DNA of 41,189 nucleotides from Streptomyces sp. SM1 (GTDB taxonomy: Bacteria > Actinomycetota > Actinomycetes > Streptomycetales > Streptomycetaceae). The DNA is taken from positions 1 through 41,189 of the forward strand of contig NZ_NEUB01000361.1 of assembly GCF_002910825.1 (NCBI RefSeq), read 5' to 3'. Numbering within the stretch: the stretch's first letter is position 1; each line of letters opens with the position of its first letter. Shown piece by piece: positions 24,459 to 32,398 of the stretch. Under the pieces are notes generated by a model, which saw only the letters and a program-made list of their open reading frames with translations, was not told the DNA's origin and made no database searches. The position numbers and the translations under genes are program-made.

Positions 24459-25428
24459 CGGCCGTCACGAACCCGAACAGGCCATCGCGGGGACCGGGAT
24501 GGGCGGCACCATGGACCTGGGCGTCGACGAGGCCGAGACGCTGGAGAAGCGGCCGGGCCCGGACGGCACCGGACCGGGGGACCGTCCGCGCTCCCTGTGG
24601 TCCGACGCCTGGCGCGACCTGCGCCGCGACCCCGTCTTCATCGTCTCCGCCCTGGTCATCCTCTTCCTGGTCCTCATCTCCCTGTGGCCCTCGGCGATCA
24701 CCTCCGGCAGCCCTCTCACGTGCGACCTGTCCAAGGCCCAGCAGGGCTCCCAGTCCGGCCATCCCTTCGGCTTCGACGGCCAGGGCTGCGACGTCTACAC
24801 CCGCACCGTCTACGGCGCCCGTACGTCCGTCGCGGTCGGCGTCCTCGCCACCCTCGGCGTCTCCGTCCTCGGCAGCGTCCTCGGCGCCCTCGCCGGGTAC
24901 TTCGGCGGCGTCTGGGACTCGGTCCTGTCCCGGATCACCGACGTCTTCTTCGCCATCCCCGTCGTGCTCGGCGGACTGGTGCTGCTCTCCGTCATCACCA
25001 GCAACACCATCTGGCCGGTCATCGGGTTCATCGTGCTGCTGGGCTGGCCGCAGCTCTCCCGCATCGCCCGCGGCTCCGTCATCACCGCCAAGCAGAACGA
25101 CTACGTGCAGGCCGCGCGGGCGCTCGGCGCCTCCCACTCCCGCCTGGTGCTCCGGCACATCGCGCCCAACGCCGTCGCCCCGGTCATCGTCGTCGCGACC
25201 ATCGCGCTGGGCACCTACATCTCGCTGGAGGCCACCCTGTCCTACCTCGGCGTCGGCCTGAAGCCGCCCAGCGTCTCCTGGGGCATCGACATCTCCGCGG
25301 CCTCCCCGTACATCCGCAACGCCCCGCACGCGCTGCTGTGGCCCTCCGGGGCCCTCGCGCTCACCGTCCTGGCGTTCATCATGCTCGGCGACGCGGTGCG
25401 CGACGCCCTCGACCCGAAGCTGAGGTGA
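24451..25428 (+). CDS. peptide ABC transporter permease (DppC/OppC type)
   Basis: A 325-residue permease of the DppC type. A hydrophilic N-tail of about 60 residues (LGVDEAETLEKRPGPDGTGP) is followed by helix 1 (FIVSALVILFLVLISLWPSA), an outer loop with a Cys pair and the EAA loop DYVQAARALGASHSRLVLRH. The end ALTVLAFIMLGDAVRDALDP is the family signature. The start overlaps the preceding permease by eight bases. The counterpart in the bldK operon, BldKA, sits before the SBP instead, so the two operons are not a simple recent tandem copy. Confidence 0.93.
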   Translation: MPDGRHEPEQAIAGTGMGGTMDLGVDEAETLEKRPGPDGTGPGDRPRSLWSDAWRDLRRDPVFIVSALVILFLVLISLWPSAITSGSPLTCDLSKAQQGSQSGHPFGFDGQGCDVYTRTVYGARTSVAVGVLATLGVSVLGSVLGALAGYFGGVWDSVLSRITDVFFAIPVVLGGLVLLSVITSNTIWPVIGFIVLLGWPQLSRIARGSVITAKQNDYVQAARALGASHSRLVLRHIAPNAVAPVIVVATIALGTYISLEATLSYLGVGLKPPSVSWGIDISAASPYIRNAPHALLWPSGALALTVLAFIMLGDAVRDALDPKLR

Positions 25429-25434
25429 GCCGCC

Positions 25435-26409
25435 GTGCTGCTCGAAGTGCGTGACCTGCACGTGGAGTTCCACACCCGGGACGGGGTCGCCAGGGCCGTC
25501 AACGGCGTCAGCTACGGCGTGGACGCGGGCGAGACCCTGGCCGTGCTCGGCGAGTCCGGCTCCGGCAAGTCCGTGACCGCCCAGGCCATCATGGGCATCC
25601 TCGACATCCCGCCCGGCCGGATCACCGGCGGCGAGGTCGTCTTCCAGGGACGCGACCTGCTGAAGCTCAGGGAGGACGAACGCCGGCGGATCCGGGGCGC
25701 CGAGATGGCGATGATCTTCCAGGACGCGCTGTCGTCCCTCAACCCCGTGCTCACCGTCGGCGACCAGCTCGGAGAGATGTTCACCGTGCACCGGGGCATG
25801 TCGCGCAAGGAGGCGCGGGCCAGGGCGATCGAGCTGATGGACCGGGTGCGCATCCCCGCCGCCCGGGAGCGGGTCAGGCAGTACCCGCACCAGTTCTCCG
25901 GCGGTATGCGCCAGCGCATCATGATCGCGATGGCGCTGGCCCTGGAACCCGCCCTGATCATCGCGGACGAACCGACCACCGCCCTCGACGTGACCGTCCA
26001 GGCCCAGGTCATGGAACTGCTCGCGGAACTCCAGCGCGAGTACCACATGGGCCTCATCCTCATCACCCACGACCTGGGGGTGGTCGCCGACGTCGCCGAC
26101 CGCATCGCCGTGATGTACGCGGGCCGGATCGTCGAGTCGGCACCGGTCCACGACATCTACAAGGCCCCGGCGCACCCGTACACCCGCGGTCTGCTGGACT
26201 CCATCCCGCGACTGGACCAGAAGGGCCAGGAGCTCTACGCCATCAGGGGACTGCCGCCCAACCTCATGAACATCCCGCCGGGCTGCGCCTTCCACCCCCG
26301 CTGTCCCCTGGCCCGGGACGTCTGCCGCAGCGACGAGCCCCCGCTGTACGAGGTCTCGCCGACGCGGGGGAGCGCCTGCCACTTCTGGAGGGAGTGCCTG
26401 GATGAGTGA
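25435..26409 (+). CDS. peptide ABC transporter ATP-binding protein (DppD type)
   Basis: A 324-residue ATPase. Walker A is [12 protein letters not shown], signature [15 protein letters not shown], Walker [13 protein letters not shown], switch His in LITHDLGV. The C-terminal Cys motif is [17 protein letters not shown] 25435 lies six bases after the permease stop, and the 3' end overlaps the next ATPase by eight bases. It is one half of the ATPase heterodimer of the second oligopeptide importer and the paralogue of BldKD. Confidence 0.93.
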   Translation: MLLEVRDLHVEFHTRDGVARAVNGVSYGVDAGETLAVLGESGSGKSVTAQAIMGILDIPPGRITGGEVVFQGRDLLKLREDERRRIRGAEMAMIFQDALSSLNPVLTVGDQLGEMFTVHRGMSRKEARARAIELMDRVRIPAARERVRQYPHQFSGGMRQRIMIAMALALEPALIIADEPTTALDVTVQAQVMELLAELQREYHMGLILITHDLGVVADVADRIAVMYAGRIVESAPVHDIYKAPAHPYTRGLLDSIPRLDQKGQELYAIRGLPPNLMNIPPGCAFHPRCPLARDVCRSDEPPLYEVSPTRGSACHFWRECLDE

Positions 26410-27475
26410 GCCCATCCTGGAGGTCGAGGGCCTGGTCAAGCACTACCCGCTGACGCGCGGCGTCGTCTTCCGCAAGCAGGTCGGCGCCGTGCGCGCGGTC
26501 GACGGTGTGGACTTCCACCTGGGCCGGGGCGAAACCCTGGGCATCGTCGGCGAGTCCGGCTGCGGCAAGTCGACGGTCGCGAAGACGCTGGTCAATCTGG
26601 AGCGTCCGACGGCCGGTTCGATCCGGTACAAGGGCGAGGACATCACCCGGCTGTCGGGCAAGGCCCTCAAGTCCGTACGCCGCAACATCCAGATGGTGTT
26701 CCAGGACCCGTACACCTCCCTCAACCCCCGTATGACGGTGGGGGACATCATCGGGGAGCCGTACGACATCCATCCCGAGGTGGCTCCCAAGGGCGACCGG
26801 CGCCGGAAGGTGCAGGACCTGCTGGACGTGGTCGGCCTCAACCCGGAGTACATCAACCGCTATCCGCACCAGTTCTCCGGCGGCCAGCGCCAGCGCATCG
26901 GCATCGCGCGCGGGCTGGCGCTCCGCCCGGAGATCATCGTCGCCGACGAACCGGTCTCCGCGCTGGACGTCTCGGTGCAGGCGCAGGTCATCAACCTGAT
27001 GGACCGGCTGCAGAGCGAGTTCGACCTCGCGTACATCTTCATCGCGCACGACCTGTCGATCGTCCGGCACATCTCGGACCGGGTCGCGGTGATGTACCTC
27101 GGCCGGATCGTGGAGACGGGCAGGGACGCCGAGATCTACGACCATCCCACGCACCCCTACACCCAGGCGCTGCTCTCCGCCGTCCCCGTCCCCGACCCGG
27201 AGGCCCGGGAACACCGGGAGCGGATCATCCTCAGCGGTGACGTCCCGTCCCCGACGAACATCCCCTCCGGATGCCGTTTCCGCACCCGCTGCTGGAAGGC
27301 GCAGGAGCGCTGCGCGCTGGAGGTGCCGGCGCTCGCGGTGCCGGCCTGGTTCGAGGCGGCCGGGGGCCCCGCGGCCCACGACTCGGCCTGCCACTTCGCG
27401 GCGACCGTGCCGATCAGGCGCTCCGCGCCGGGGCAGGTGGTGCCACCGGAGGAGCGTCCCGGGGGCACCGTCTGA
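26402..27475 (+). CDS. peptide ABC transporter ATP-binding protein (DppF type)
   Basis: A 357-residue ATPase. Walker A is [12 protein letters not shown], signature [15 protein letters not shown], Walker [13 protein letters not shown], switch His in FIAHDLSI, and the C-terminal motif is [17 protein letters not shown] 26402 lies within the end of the preceding gene, with GGAGG a few bases upstream. It completes the second importer. Its middle part is clearly paralogous to BldKE, but it lacks the acidic Glu-Gly repeat of BldKE. The tail after the Cys motif is longer and Pro/Gly-rich. Confidence 0.93.
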   Translation: MSEPILEVEGLVKHYPLTRGVVFRKQVGAVRAVDGVDFHLGRGETLGIVGESGCGKSTVAKTLVNLERPTAGSIRYKGEDITRLSGKALKSVRRNIQMVFQDPYTSLNPRMTVGDIIGEPYDIHPEVAPKGDRRRKVQDLLDVVGLNPEYINRYPHQFSGGQRQRIGIARGLALRPEIIVADEPVSALDVSVQAQVINLMDRLQSEFDLAYIFIAHDLSIVRHISDRVAVMYLGRIVETGRDAEIYDHPTHPYTQALLSAVPVPDPEAREHRERIILSGDVPSPTNIPSGCRFRTRCWKAQERCALEVPALAVPAWFEAAGGPAAHDSACHFAATVPIRRSAPGQVVPPEERPGGTV

Positions 27476-27600
27476 GCGCCTTGGCTGAACCGGCCACGTG
27501 CCCGGCCGCGTTGCCGGGGCGGCACAAGGGTGTCCCCTCGCGTCTCGCGTGACGAGCCGCGAGGTCTGCGGGCACTGCCCCTTCCGTAGGGAGAACACTC

Positions 27601-27837
27601 ATGAGAAGGCTTCGTCCTGGCGCCGTGGTGGCAGTCGGTGCGACCGCCGCGATGGCAGCGGTGATGCTGGGCAGCGCACAGGCCTCGGCGGCGACCGAGT
27701 CCTCCGCGAACAGACTGGTGAAGGTCGAACGGCTCACGCCGACCACGTCGTTCGCGGACACGCCCATCGACCCCGTACAACTCGCGCTCCTGCAGCAGCT
27801 CGCCGGGTTGGACCTCTCCGGCCTCTCCAACCCGTAG
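27601..27837 (+). CDS. small secreted peptide (78 aa), function unknown
   Basis: A 78-residue exported protein. ATG 27601 is preceded by AGGGAG. The signal peptide has an Arg-rich start (MRRLRPGAVVAVG), a hydrophobic core and a probable signal peptidase site after AQASA (about residue 31). The mature part of about 47 residues has no Cys. It ends in a Leu-rich amphipathic stretch (VQLALLQQLAGLDLSGLSNP). It lies 125 bases after a complete oligopeptide importer and is followed by a terminator hairpin, so it may be co-transcribed with the importer or independent. A role as a secreted peptide signal or its precursor is an idea only. It could equally be a surface or envelope peptide. Confidence 0.8.
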   Translation: MRRLRPGAVVAVGATAAMAAVMLGSAQASAATESSANRLVKVERLTPTTSFADTPIDPVQLALLQQLAGLDLSGLSNP

Positions 27838-27848
27838 AAGCAAGGGGA

Positions 27849-27880
27849 CGGGCCGGGGTGACATGGCTCACCCCGGCCCG
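27849..27880 (+). terminator. terminator after the small secreted peptide gene
   Basis: CGGGCCGGGGTGA (27849-27861) and TCACCCCGGCCCG (27868-27880) form a 13-bp perfect stem with a CATGGC loop, 12 bases after the stop. The convergent S9 peptidase gene ends about 80 bases further on, so the hairpin may serve both. Confidence 0.8.
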
Positions 27881-27961
27881 GCTACGGCACCCGCACGGCC
27901 GCACGATGTTCAGCGTTCCGTGTCCGTATATCGGTACCGCTTCCGTGGAGTTGCCTCCGCG

Positions 27962-30100
27962 TTAACGCGGTCCGTCCCCGTTCGGCAGGGACAGCGAGCG
28001 CCTGAGGAAGTCGAGCTGGAGGCGGAGCAGGTTCTCGGCGACCTCCTCCTGGGGGGTCATGTGCGTCACGCCGGACAGCGGCAGCACCTCGTGCGGCCGG
28101 CCGGCCGCGAGCAGCGCGGAGGAGAGCCGCAGGGAGTGCGCGACCACCACGTTGTCGTCCGCCAGCCCGTGGATGACCATCATCGGGCGGTGCGGTCCGG
28201 CCGCGTCGACCAGACCGGCGTCGTCGATCACCGAGTTGCGGCGGTAGACGTCGGGCTGCTCGTCCGGGTGGCCGACGTAGCGTTCCTGGTAGTGGGTGTC
28301 GTAGAGGCGGAGGTCGGTGACCGGGGCGCCCACCACCGCCGCGTGGAAGACGTCGGGGCGGCGCAGGGCGGCGAGGGCCGCCAGGTAGCCGCCGAAGGAC
28401 CAGCCGCGGACGGCGACGCGGTCCAGGTCGAGCGGGAAGTCGCCGGCGAGCGCCTGGAGGGCGTCGACCTGGTCCTGGACGACGACGGCCGCGATGTCGT
28501 CCTTGACGGCCTTCTCCCAGGCGGGCGAGCGGCCCGGTGTGCCGCGCCCGTCCGCGACGATCACCGCGAAGCCCTGGTCGGCGAACCACTGCGAGGTCAG
28601 ATACGGGTTGTGGGCGGCGACCACCCGCTGACCGTGCGGACCACCATAGGGGTCCATGAGCACCGGCAGAAGGGTGTCACCGGCGTAGTCCCGAGGCATA
28701 AGCACGGCGCACGGGATGCGGCGTGCGCCCCCCTGGGTCAGGGTCACGCGGAGGGACATACCGGGGTCTTCGGCGTGCGAGGGGACAGTCGCCGTCGGTT
28801 TCCCGTCACGCAGCACCACCGCCCGGGAACCTGGCCGGTCCGGGGTGGCGGAGACGAGCACGGTGACACCCCCGGCCCGTACCGCGGAGTGCACACCCGG
28901 CCCCTGCGAGAGGCGCTCCATGCCGAGTTCGTTCACCCGGTAGACGTGCACCTCGCCGATCTCGGGACCGGTGGCCTCCTCGCCCGCCGACGCCGAGACC
29001 AGCACATCGTCGTCGGAGACGTCCAGTACCGCCCGGATGTGCAACTGTGCCCCGGTGAGCGGTCGTTCACCGACGGCGAGGCGTCGCGCGCCCCCCTCGT
29101 CGGCGATCCGCACCAGCTGTCCGGAAGGGCTCCAGCGGGGTACCCCGGGGAAAAGTTCAAGCCAAGTTGGATCTTCGTCGGCGTGCACCATCCGGGTCGC
29201 GCCGGAGTCCGGGTCCACGGCCAGGATCAGCTGGGCCTGCTGGTCGCGCGCCTGTACGAGAAGCAGCGGTGCACCGGCGGCTGACCAGTGCACATGCGCC
29301 AGATAGGGGTACCGCGCACGGTCCCAGGAGACCTCCGTGCGGGTCCCTTCCAGGTCGAACACGAACAGCCGGACGTCCGCGTTCGGGGTGCCCGCCGCCG
29401 GGTAGCGGACGGGGTGCGGCTCCCGTCCCGGGTGGGCGGGGTCGGAGATCCACCACCGCTGTACCGGCGTGTCGTCCACCCGCGCCACCAGCAGCCGGTC
29501 CGACTCCGGTGCCCACCAGAAGCCCCGTGAACGCCCCATCTCCTCGGCCGCGACGAACTCCGCCAGACCGTAACCGACCTCCTCGGACTCGGGGGTCGCG
29601 AGCGCGCGGTCGTCCGCCCCCTCGGCTCCGGTCACCCGCAGCGCCCCCCGGGCGACGTAGGCGACGTGCCGCCCGTCGGGTGACGGCCGCGGATCGATCA
29701 CCGGTCCCCGGACGGGCAGTTCACGCGCCGTCCCGGCCCGCAGCTCGGCCGTGAAGAGCCGCCCTGACAAGGTGAAAGCCGCCAACTCGACGGCCGCGTC
29801 GGTGGCGTAGCCGACGATGCCGGCACCGCCCTCCCGGCTCCGCTCGCGCCGCGCGCGTTCCGCGGCGGAGAGGTTCTCCGAGGCCCCGCCCAGGAGGGCG
29901 CGCGGGTCGGCCGCCACGCGCTCCCCGCCCTCCCCGGTGTCGAGGACCCAGAGTGAATTGGCCCGGTCCGTACCGGAACCCGAGCGCAGGAACACGACAC
30001 GCGAGCCGTCGGGAGCCACGGTGAACGAACGCGGCGCGCCGAGCGTGAAGCGCAGGGTGCGGGCGTGCCGTCGGGGGAAGGAGTCAGCCTCGGTCGTCAT
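27962..30100 (-). CDS. prolyl oligopeptidase family (S9) serine peptidase, DPP-IV-like
   Basis: A 712-residue two-domain peptidase with an N-terminal beta-propeller (about 1-440) and a C-terminal alpha/beta hydrolase. The triad is Ser568 in GWSFGGYLAALAAL, Asp648 in HGLADDNVVV and His680 in SGVTHMTPQ. The enzyme type cleaves short peptides, often dipeptides from the N-terminus. No signal peptide is visible, so it is likely cytoplasmic and could process peptides brought in by the neighbouring importers. ATG 30100 is chosen because TATGGT lies six bases upstream with no Shine-Dalgarno sequence, implying a leaderless mRNA. A 91-codon extension to 30373 is rejected for lack of family resemblance. 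It converges with the small secreted peptide gene. Confidence 0.93.
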   Translation of the reverse strand: MTTEADSFPRRHARTLRFTLGAPRSFTVAPDGSRVVFLRSGSGTDRANSLWVLDTGEGGERVAADPRALLGGASENLSAAERARRERSREGGAGIVGYATDAAVELAAFTLSGRLFTAELRAGTARELPVRGPVIDPRPSPDGRHVAYVARGALRVTGAEGADDRALATPESEEVGYGLAEFVAAEEMGRSRGFWWAPESDRLLVARVDDTPVQRWWISDPAHPGREPHPVRYPAAGTPNADVRLFVFDLEGTRTEVSWDRARYPYLAHVHWSAAGAPLLLVQARDQQAQLILAVDPDSGATRMVHADEDPTWLELFPGVPRWSPSGQLVRIADEGGARRLAVGERPLTGAQLHIRAVLDVSDDDVLVSASAGEEATGPEIGEVHVYRVNELGMERLSQGPGVHSAVRAGGVTVLVSATPDRPGSRAVVLRDGKPTATVPSHAEDPGMSLRVTLTQGGARRIPCAVLMPRDYAGDTLLPVLMDPYGGPHGQRVVAAHNPYLTSQWFADQGFAVIVADGRGTPGRSPAWEKAVKDDIAAVVVQDQVDALQALAGDFPLDLDRVAVRGWSFGGYLAALAALRRPDVFHAAVVGAPVTDLRLYDTHYQERYVGHPDEQPDVYRRNSVIDDAGLVDAAGPHRPMMVIHGLADDNVVVAHSLRLSSALLAAGRPHEVLPLSGVTHMTPQEEVAENLLRLQLDFLRRSLSLPNGDGPR

Positions 30101-30106
30101 GCCATG

Positions 30107-30112
30107 ACCATA
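30107..30112 (-). promoter_or_regulatory. -10 box of the leaderless S9 peptidase transcript
   Basis: On the minus strand TATGGT (TANNNT pattern) ends six bases before the ATG at 30100, with no ribosome-binding site between. No good -35 box was found 17-18 bases upstream. Confidence 0.45.
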
Positions 30113-30275
30113 TTGGCCATGCGCCCCCTTGTGCGGCCGTGCGCCGACCGATGCGCACGTACGGATAGTTATGATCGTTAGCGCATAGTGGGTATGAACC
30201 TGCTGGCTGCTGTGTGGATCTATCTGCCCCCATATTCCTACCCCCGCGCCCTGGGATCCTTGGAGGTGAACCGCC

Positions 30276-30470
30276 GTGGCACTCTCGATTTCGGCGGTGG
30301 TGCTGCTGGCGATCATCGTCTTCCTGCTCATCAAGAAGTCGGGTCTCAAGGCAGGGCACGCCGTGGTGTGCATGCTGCTCGGCTTCTACATGGCATCGTC
30401 GACGATGGCGCCCACCATCAGCGAGCTCACGACGAACATCGCGGGGATGATCGGCAGCATCAACTTCTGA
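30276..30470 (+). CDS. small membrane protein (64 aa)
   Basis: A 64-residue hydrophobic protein. GTG 30276 follows TTGGAGGTG (GGAGG about ten bases upstream), a strong site. Helix 1 is ALSISAVVLLAIIVFLLI, then a KKSGLKAGH turn, then helix 2 (AVVCMLLGFYMASSTMAP), and a short outer tail (TISELTTNIAGMIGSINF). I recall this type of protein as widespread in Streptomyces, sometimes near conjugative-element genes, but know no function. Here no tra gene is close by. The 166 bases between it and the divergent S9 peptidase start hold promoters for both. Confidence 0.8.
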   Translation: MALSISAVVLLAIIVFLLIKKSGLKAGHAVVCMLLGFYMASSTMAPTISELTTNIAGMIGSINF

Positions 30471-30709
30471 GCACCGCCTTCCGGCCGGTACCCGTGGCCC
30501 GTCCCGGAGCCCGGCCGGAGTCCACGTCCTGCCCGTCCTCCCTCCCCGCTCCGTCCTCCCCTCCCGCTCCCCGCGTCGGCCTCCTGGGCTCCGGACCGGC
30601 GACGCCGGACGGGATGAACGCGTGCCCGCTCCGTCGCGCTCTCCGCCGCGCGGCCGGACGCCGGCACAGCGGCGGCTCGGAGGGCGGGCCGTGACGGAAG
30701 GGTGGGGCA
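30471..30709. other. non-coding, Pro/Arg-shadow sequence, probably decayed
   Basis: This stretch after the small membrane-protein gene holds no supportable gene, and no hairpin that I would call a terminator. It runs into the WD40 remnant, and the whole 30471-30930 gap looks like degraded coding DNA. Confidence 0.4.
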
Positions 30710-30883
30710 GTGGCAGCCGTACCGGCCCCCGACGGCCGTCACGTCGTCTGCGGCGACTCGGCCGGGGCCGTGCGGCTGTGGGAGATCGACTGGGAGCCGG
30801 CCGTCGACGGCACCCGCGGCGGGCGCGGCGGCCGATCGTCCCGGCTCGTGCCCACCGGCCCCTCGCGTGTTACCCGTCGGTAA
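30710..30883 (+). pseudogene. WD40-repeat remnant
   Basis: The frame from GTG 30710 to the TAA at 30881-30883 encodes 57 residues. The first half reads VAAVPAPDGRHVVCGDSAGA followed by VRLWEIDWE. This is a recognisable last WD40 blade: PDGR-x-V-x-x-GDS-x-G-x-VRLWE, with the WE(I/L)DWE ending frequent in actinomycete WD40 proteins. The remainder is low-complexity Arg/Gly. A stop codon lies just upstream in frame and no other blades are seen, so this is likely the tail end of a lost WD40 protein gene. It may be untranslated. Confidence 0.5.
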
Positions 30884-30930
30884 GGAATGATGGTGGAGCC
30901 ATCAACCACGTGCGCAGGGCGGAGCCGACG

Positions 30931-32370
30931 GTGACGACGTTCGAGGAACAGAGCGAGGGACACAGCGAGGCGCAGGTCAGGGTGCACGTCTTCCGGGACG
31001 ACGCCCTCGGTGACCACGACGCGGTGGGCCTCGCCCAGGCGATCCGCCGGGGCGAGGTGAGCGCCGCCGAGGCCGCCCGCGACGCGTCGGCCAGGGTCCG
31101 TGCCGTCGAGGACCGGCTCAACGCCGTCCAGGTGCATCTCGACATCCCGGTGCACGGCTCCGGATCCGGCGGTGCCCTCGCCGGCGTGCCGACCTTCGTC
31201 AAGGACAACACCGACTTCCAGGGCCTGCCCACCGGACACGGCAGTCTCGCCTTCGCACCCCGCGCCGCACGGCGGCACGCCCCGTTCACCCGCCAGTTCC
31301 TGAGCACCGGCGTCACGGTCCTCGGCAAGACCCGGCTCCCCGAGTTCGGCTTCAGCCCCACCACGGAGTACGAGGCGGGCGAACCCGTCCGCAACCCGTG
31401 GCACACGGGCCACTCGGCGGGCGGCTCATCGGGCGGCAGCGCGGCCCTCGTCGCCGCCGGGGCGGTCCCGATCGCGCACGCCAACGACGGCGGCGGTTCG
31501 ATCCGCATCCCCGCCGCCTGCTGCGGCCTGGTCGGCCTCAAGCCCACGCGCGGCCGGACGGTGGCGAACGCGCAGGGCCGCCGGCTCCCCATCGACCTCG
31601 TCACCGACGGCGTGGTGAGCCGCTCGGTACGCGACAGCGCGGCCTTCCTCGCGGCGGCGGAGCAGCACTGGCGGAACCCGAAGCTGCCGCCCGTCGGCCT
31701 GGTCGAGGGCCCCTCGGACCGCCGTCTGCGCATCGGCCTCCTGGTGGACTCCCCGAACGGCGTCCGCGCCGACGACGACACCCGCGAGGCGGTGACGGAG
31801 ACGGCCCGGCGCCTGGAACGCCTCGGTCACACCGTGGAACCGGTGGACCTCTCCATCGACCCGCACTTCACCGACGACTTCCTCACCTACTGGGGCATGC
31901 TGTCGTTCCTGATCGGCGTCACCGGCAGGACGCTCGGCACGGACTTCGACCGCCGCCGCATGGACAGCCTGAGCAGGGGCCTGCGTGAGTCGTACGCGAG
32001 GGACTGGCGGACCACGCCGGGCGTCCTGCGCCGGCTGAAGCGCACACGGCTGGCCTACGCGGCGGCGTTCCGCGGCCTCGACCTGATCCTCTCCCCGGTC
32101 CTCGCCCACACCACCCCGCCGCTCGGCCACCTCAGCCCGACCGTCCCCTACGCCACGCTGATCGAACGGCTTGTGAACTACGTAGCGTTCACCCCGGTCA
32201 ACAACGTCGTCGGCACCCCGTCGATCTCCGTCCCGGCCGCGAGCACGACGTCGGACGGCCTCCCGATCGGCGTCATGTTCTCGGGCCGCCCCGGCGCGGA
32301 ACGCAAGCTCCTGGAACTGGCCTTCGAACTGGAGGCGGACCAGGCGTTCCGGCAGGTCCAGGACCACTGA
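30931..32370 (+). CDS. amidase (amidase signature family)
   Basis: A 479-residue cytoplasmic amide hydrolase. The Ser-cisSer-Lys triad is readable as Lys91 (PTFVKDNTDF), Ser166 (GHSAGGSSGGSAALVAAG) and Ser190 (NDGGGSIRIPA). The spacing of 75 and 24 residues is the same as in fatty-acid amide hydrolase. GTG 30931 follows GGAG (30921-30924). Upstream in-frame sequence to 30622 is Arg-rich and is rejected. The residues between Ser190 and the C-terminus have the usual family pattern, including GTPSISVPAA near the end. It is not GatA, because no gatB or gatC is near and the sequence is diverged. The substrate is unknown. Confidence 0.92.
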   Translation: MTTFEEQSEGHSEAQVRVHVFRDDALGDHDAVGLAQAIRRGEVSAAEAARDASARVRAVEDRLNAVQVHLDIPVHGSGSGGALAGVPTFVKDNTDFQGLPTGHGSLAFAPRAARRHAPFTRQFLSTGVTVLGKTRLPEFGFSPTTEYEAGEPVRNPWHTGHSAGGSSGGSAALVAAGAVPIAHANDGGGSIRIPAACCGLVGLKPTRGRTVANAQGRRLPIDLVTDGVVSRSVRDSAAFLAAAEQHWRNPKLPPVGLVEGPSDRRLRIGLLVDSPNGVRADDDTREAVTETARRLERLGHTVEPVDLSIDPHFTDDFLTYWGMLSFLIGVTGRTLGTDFDRRRMDSLSRGLRESYARDWRTTPGVLRRLKRTRLAYAAAFRGLDLILSPVLAHTTPPLGHLSPTVPYATLIERLVNYVAFTPVNNVVGTPSISVPAASTTSDGLPIGVMFSGRPGAERKLLELAFELEADQAFRQVQDH

Positions 32371-32398
32371 CGGGTGCCCGGCCCCACCCCGCCGTCCG

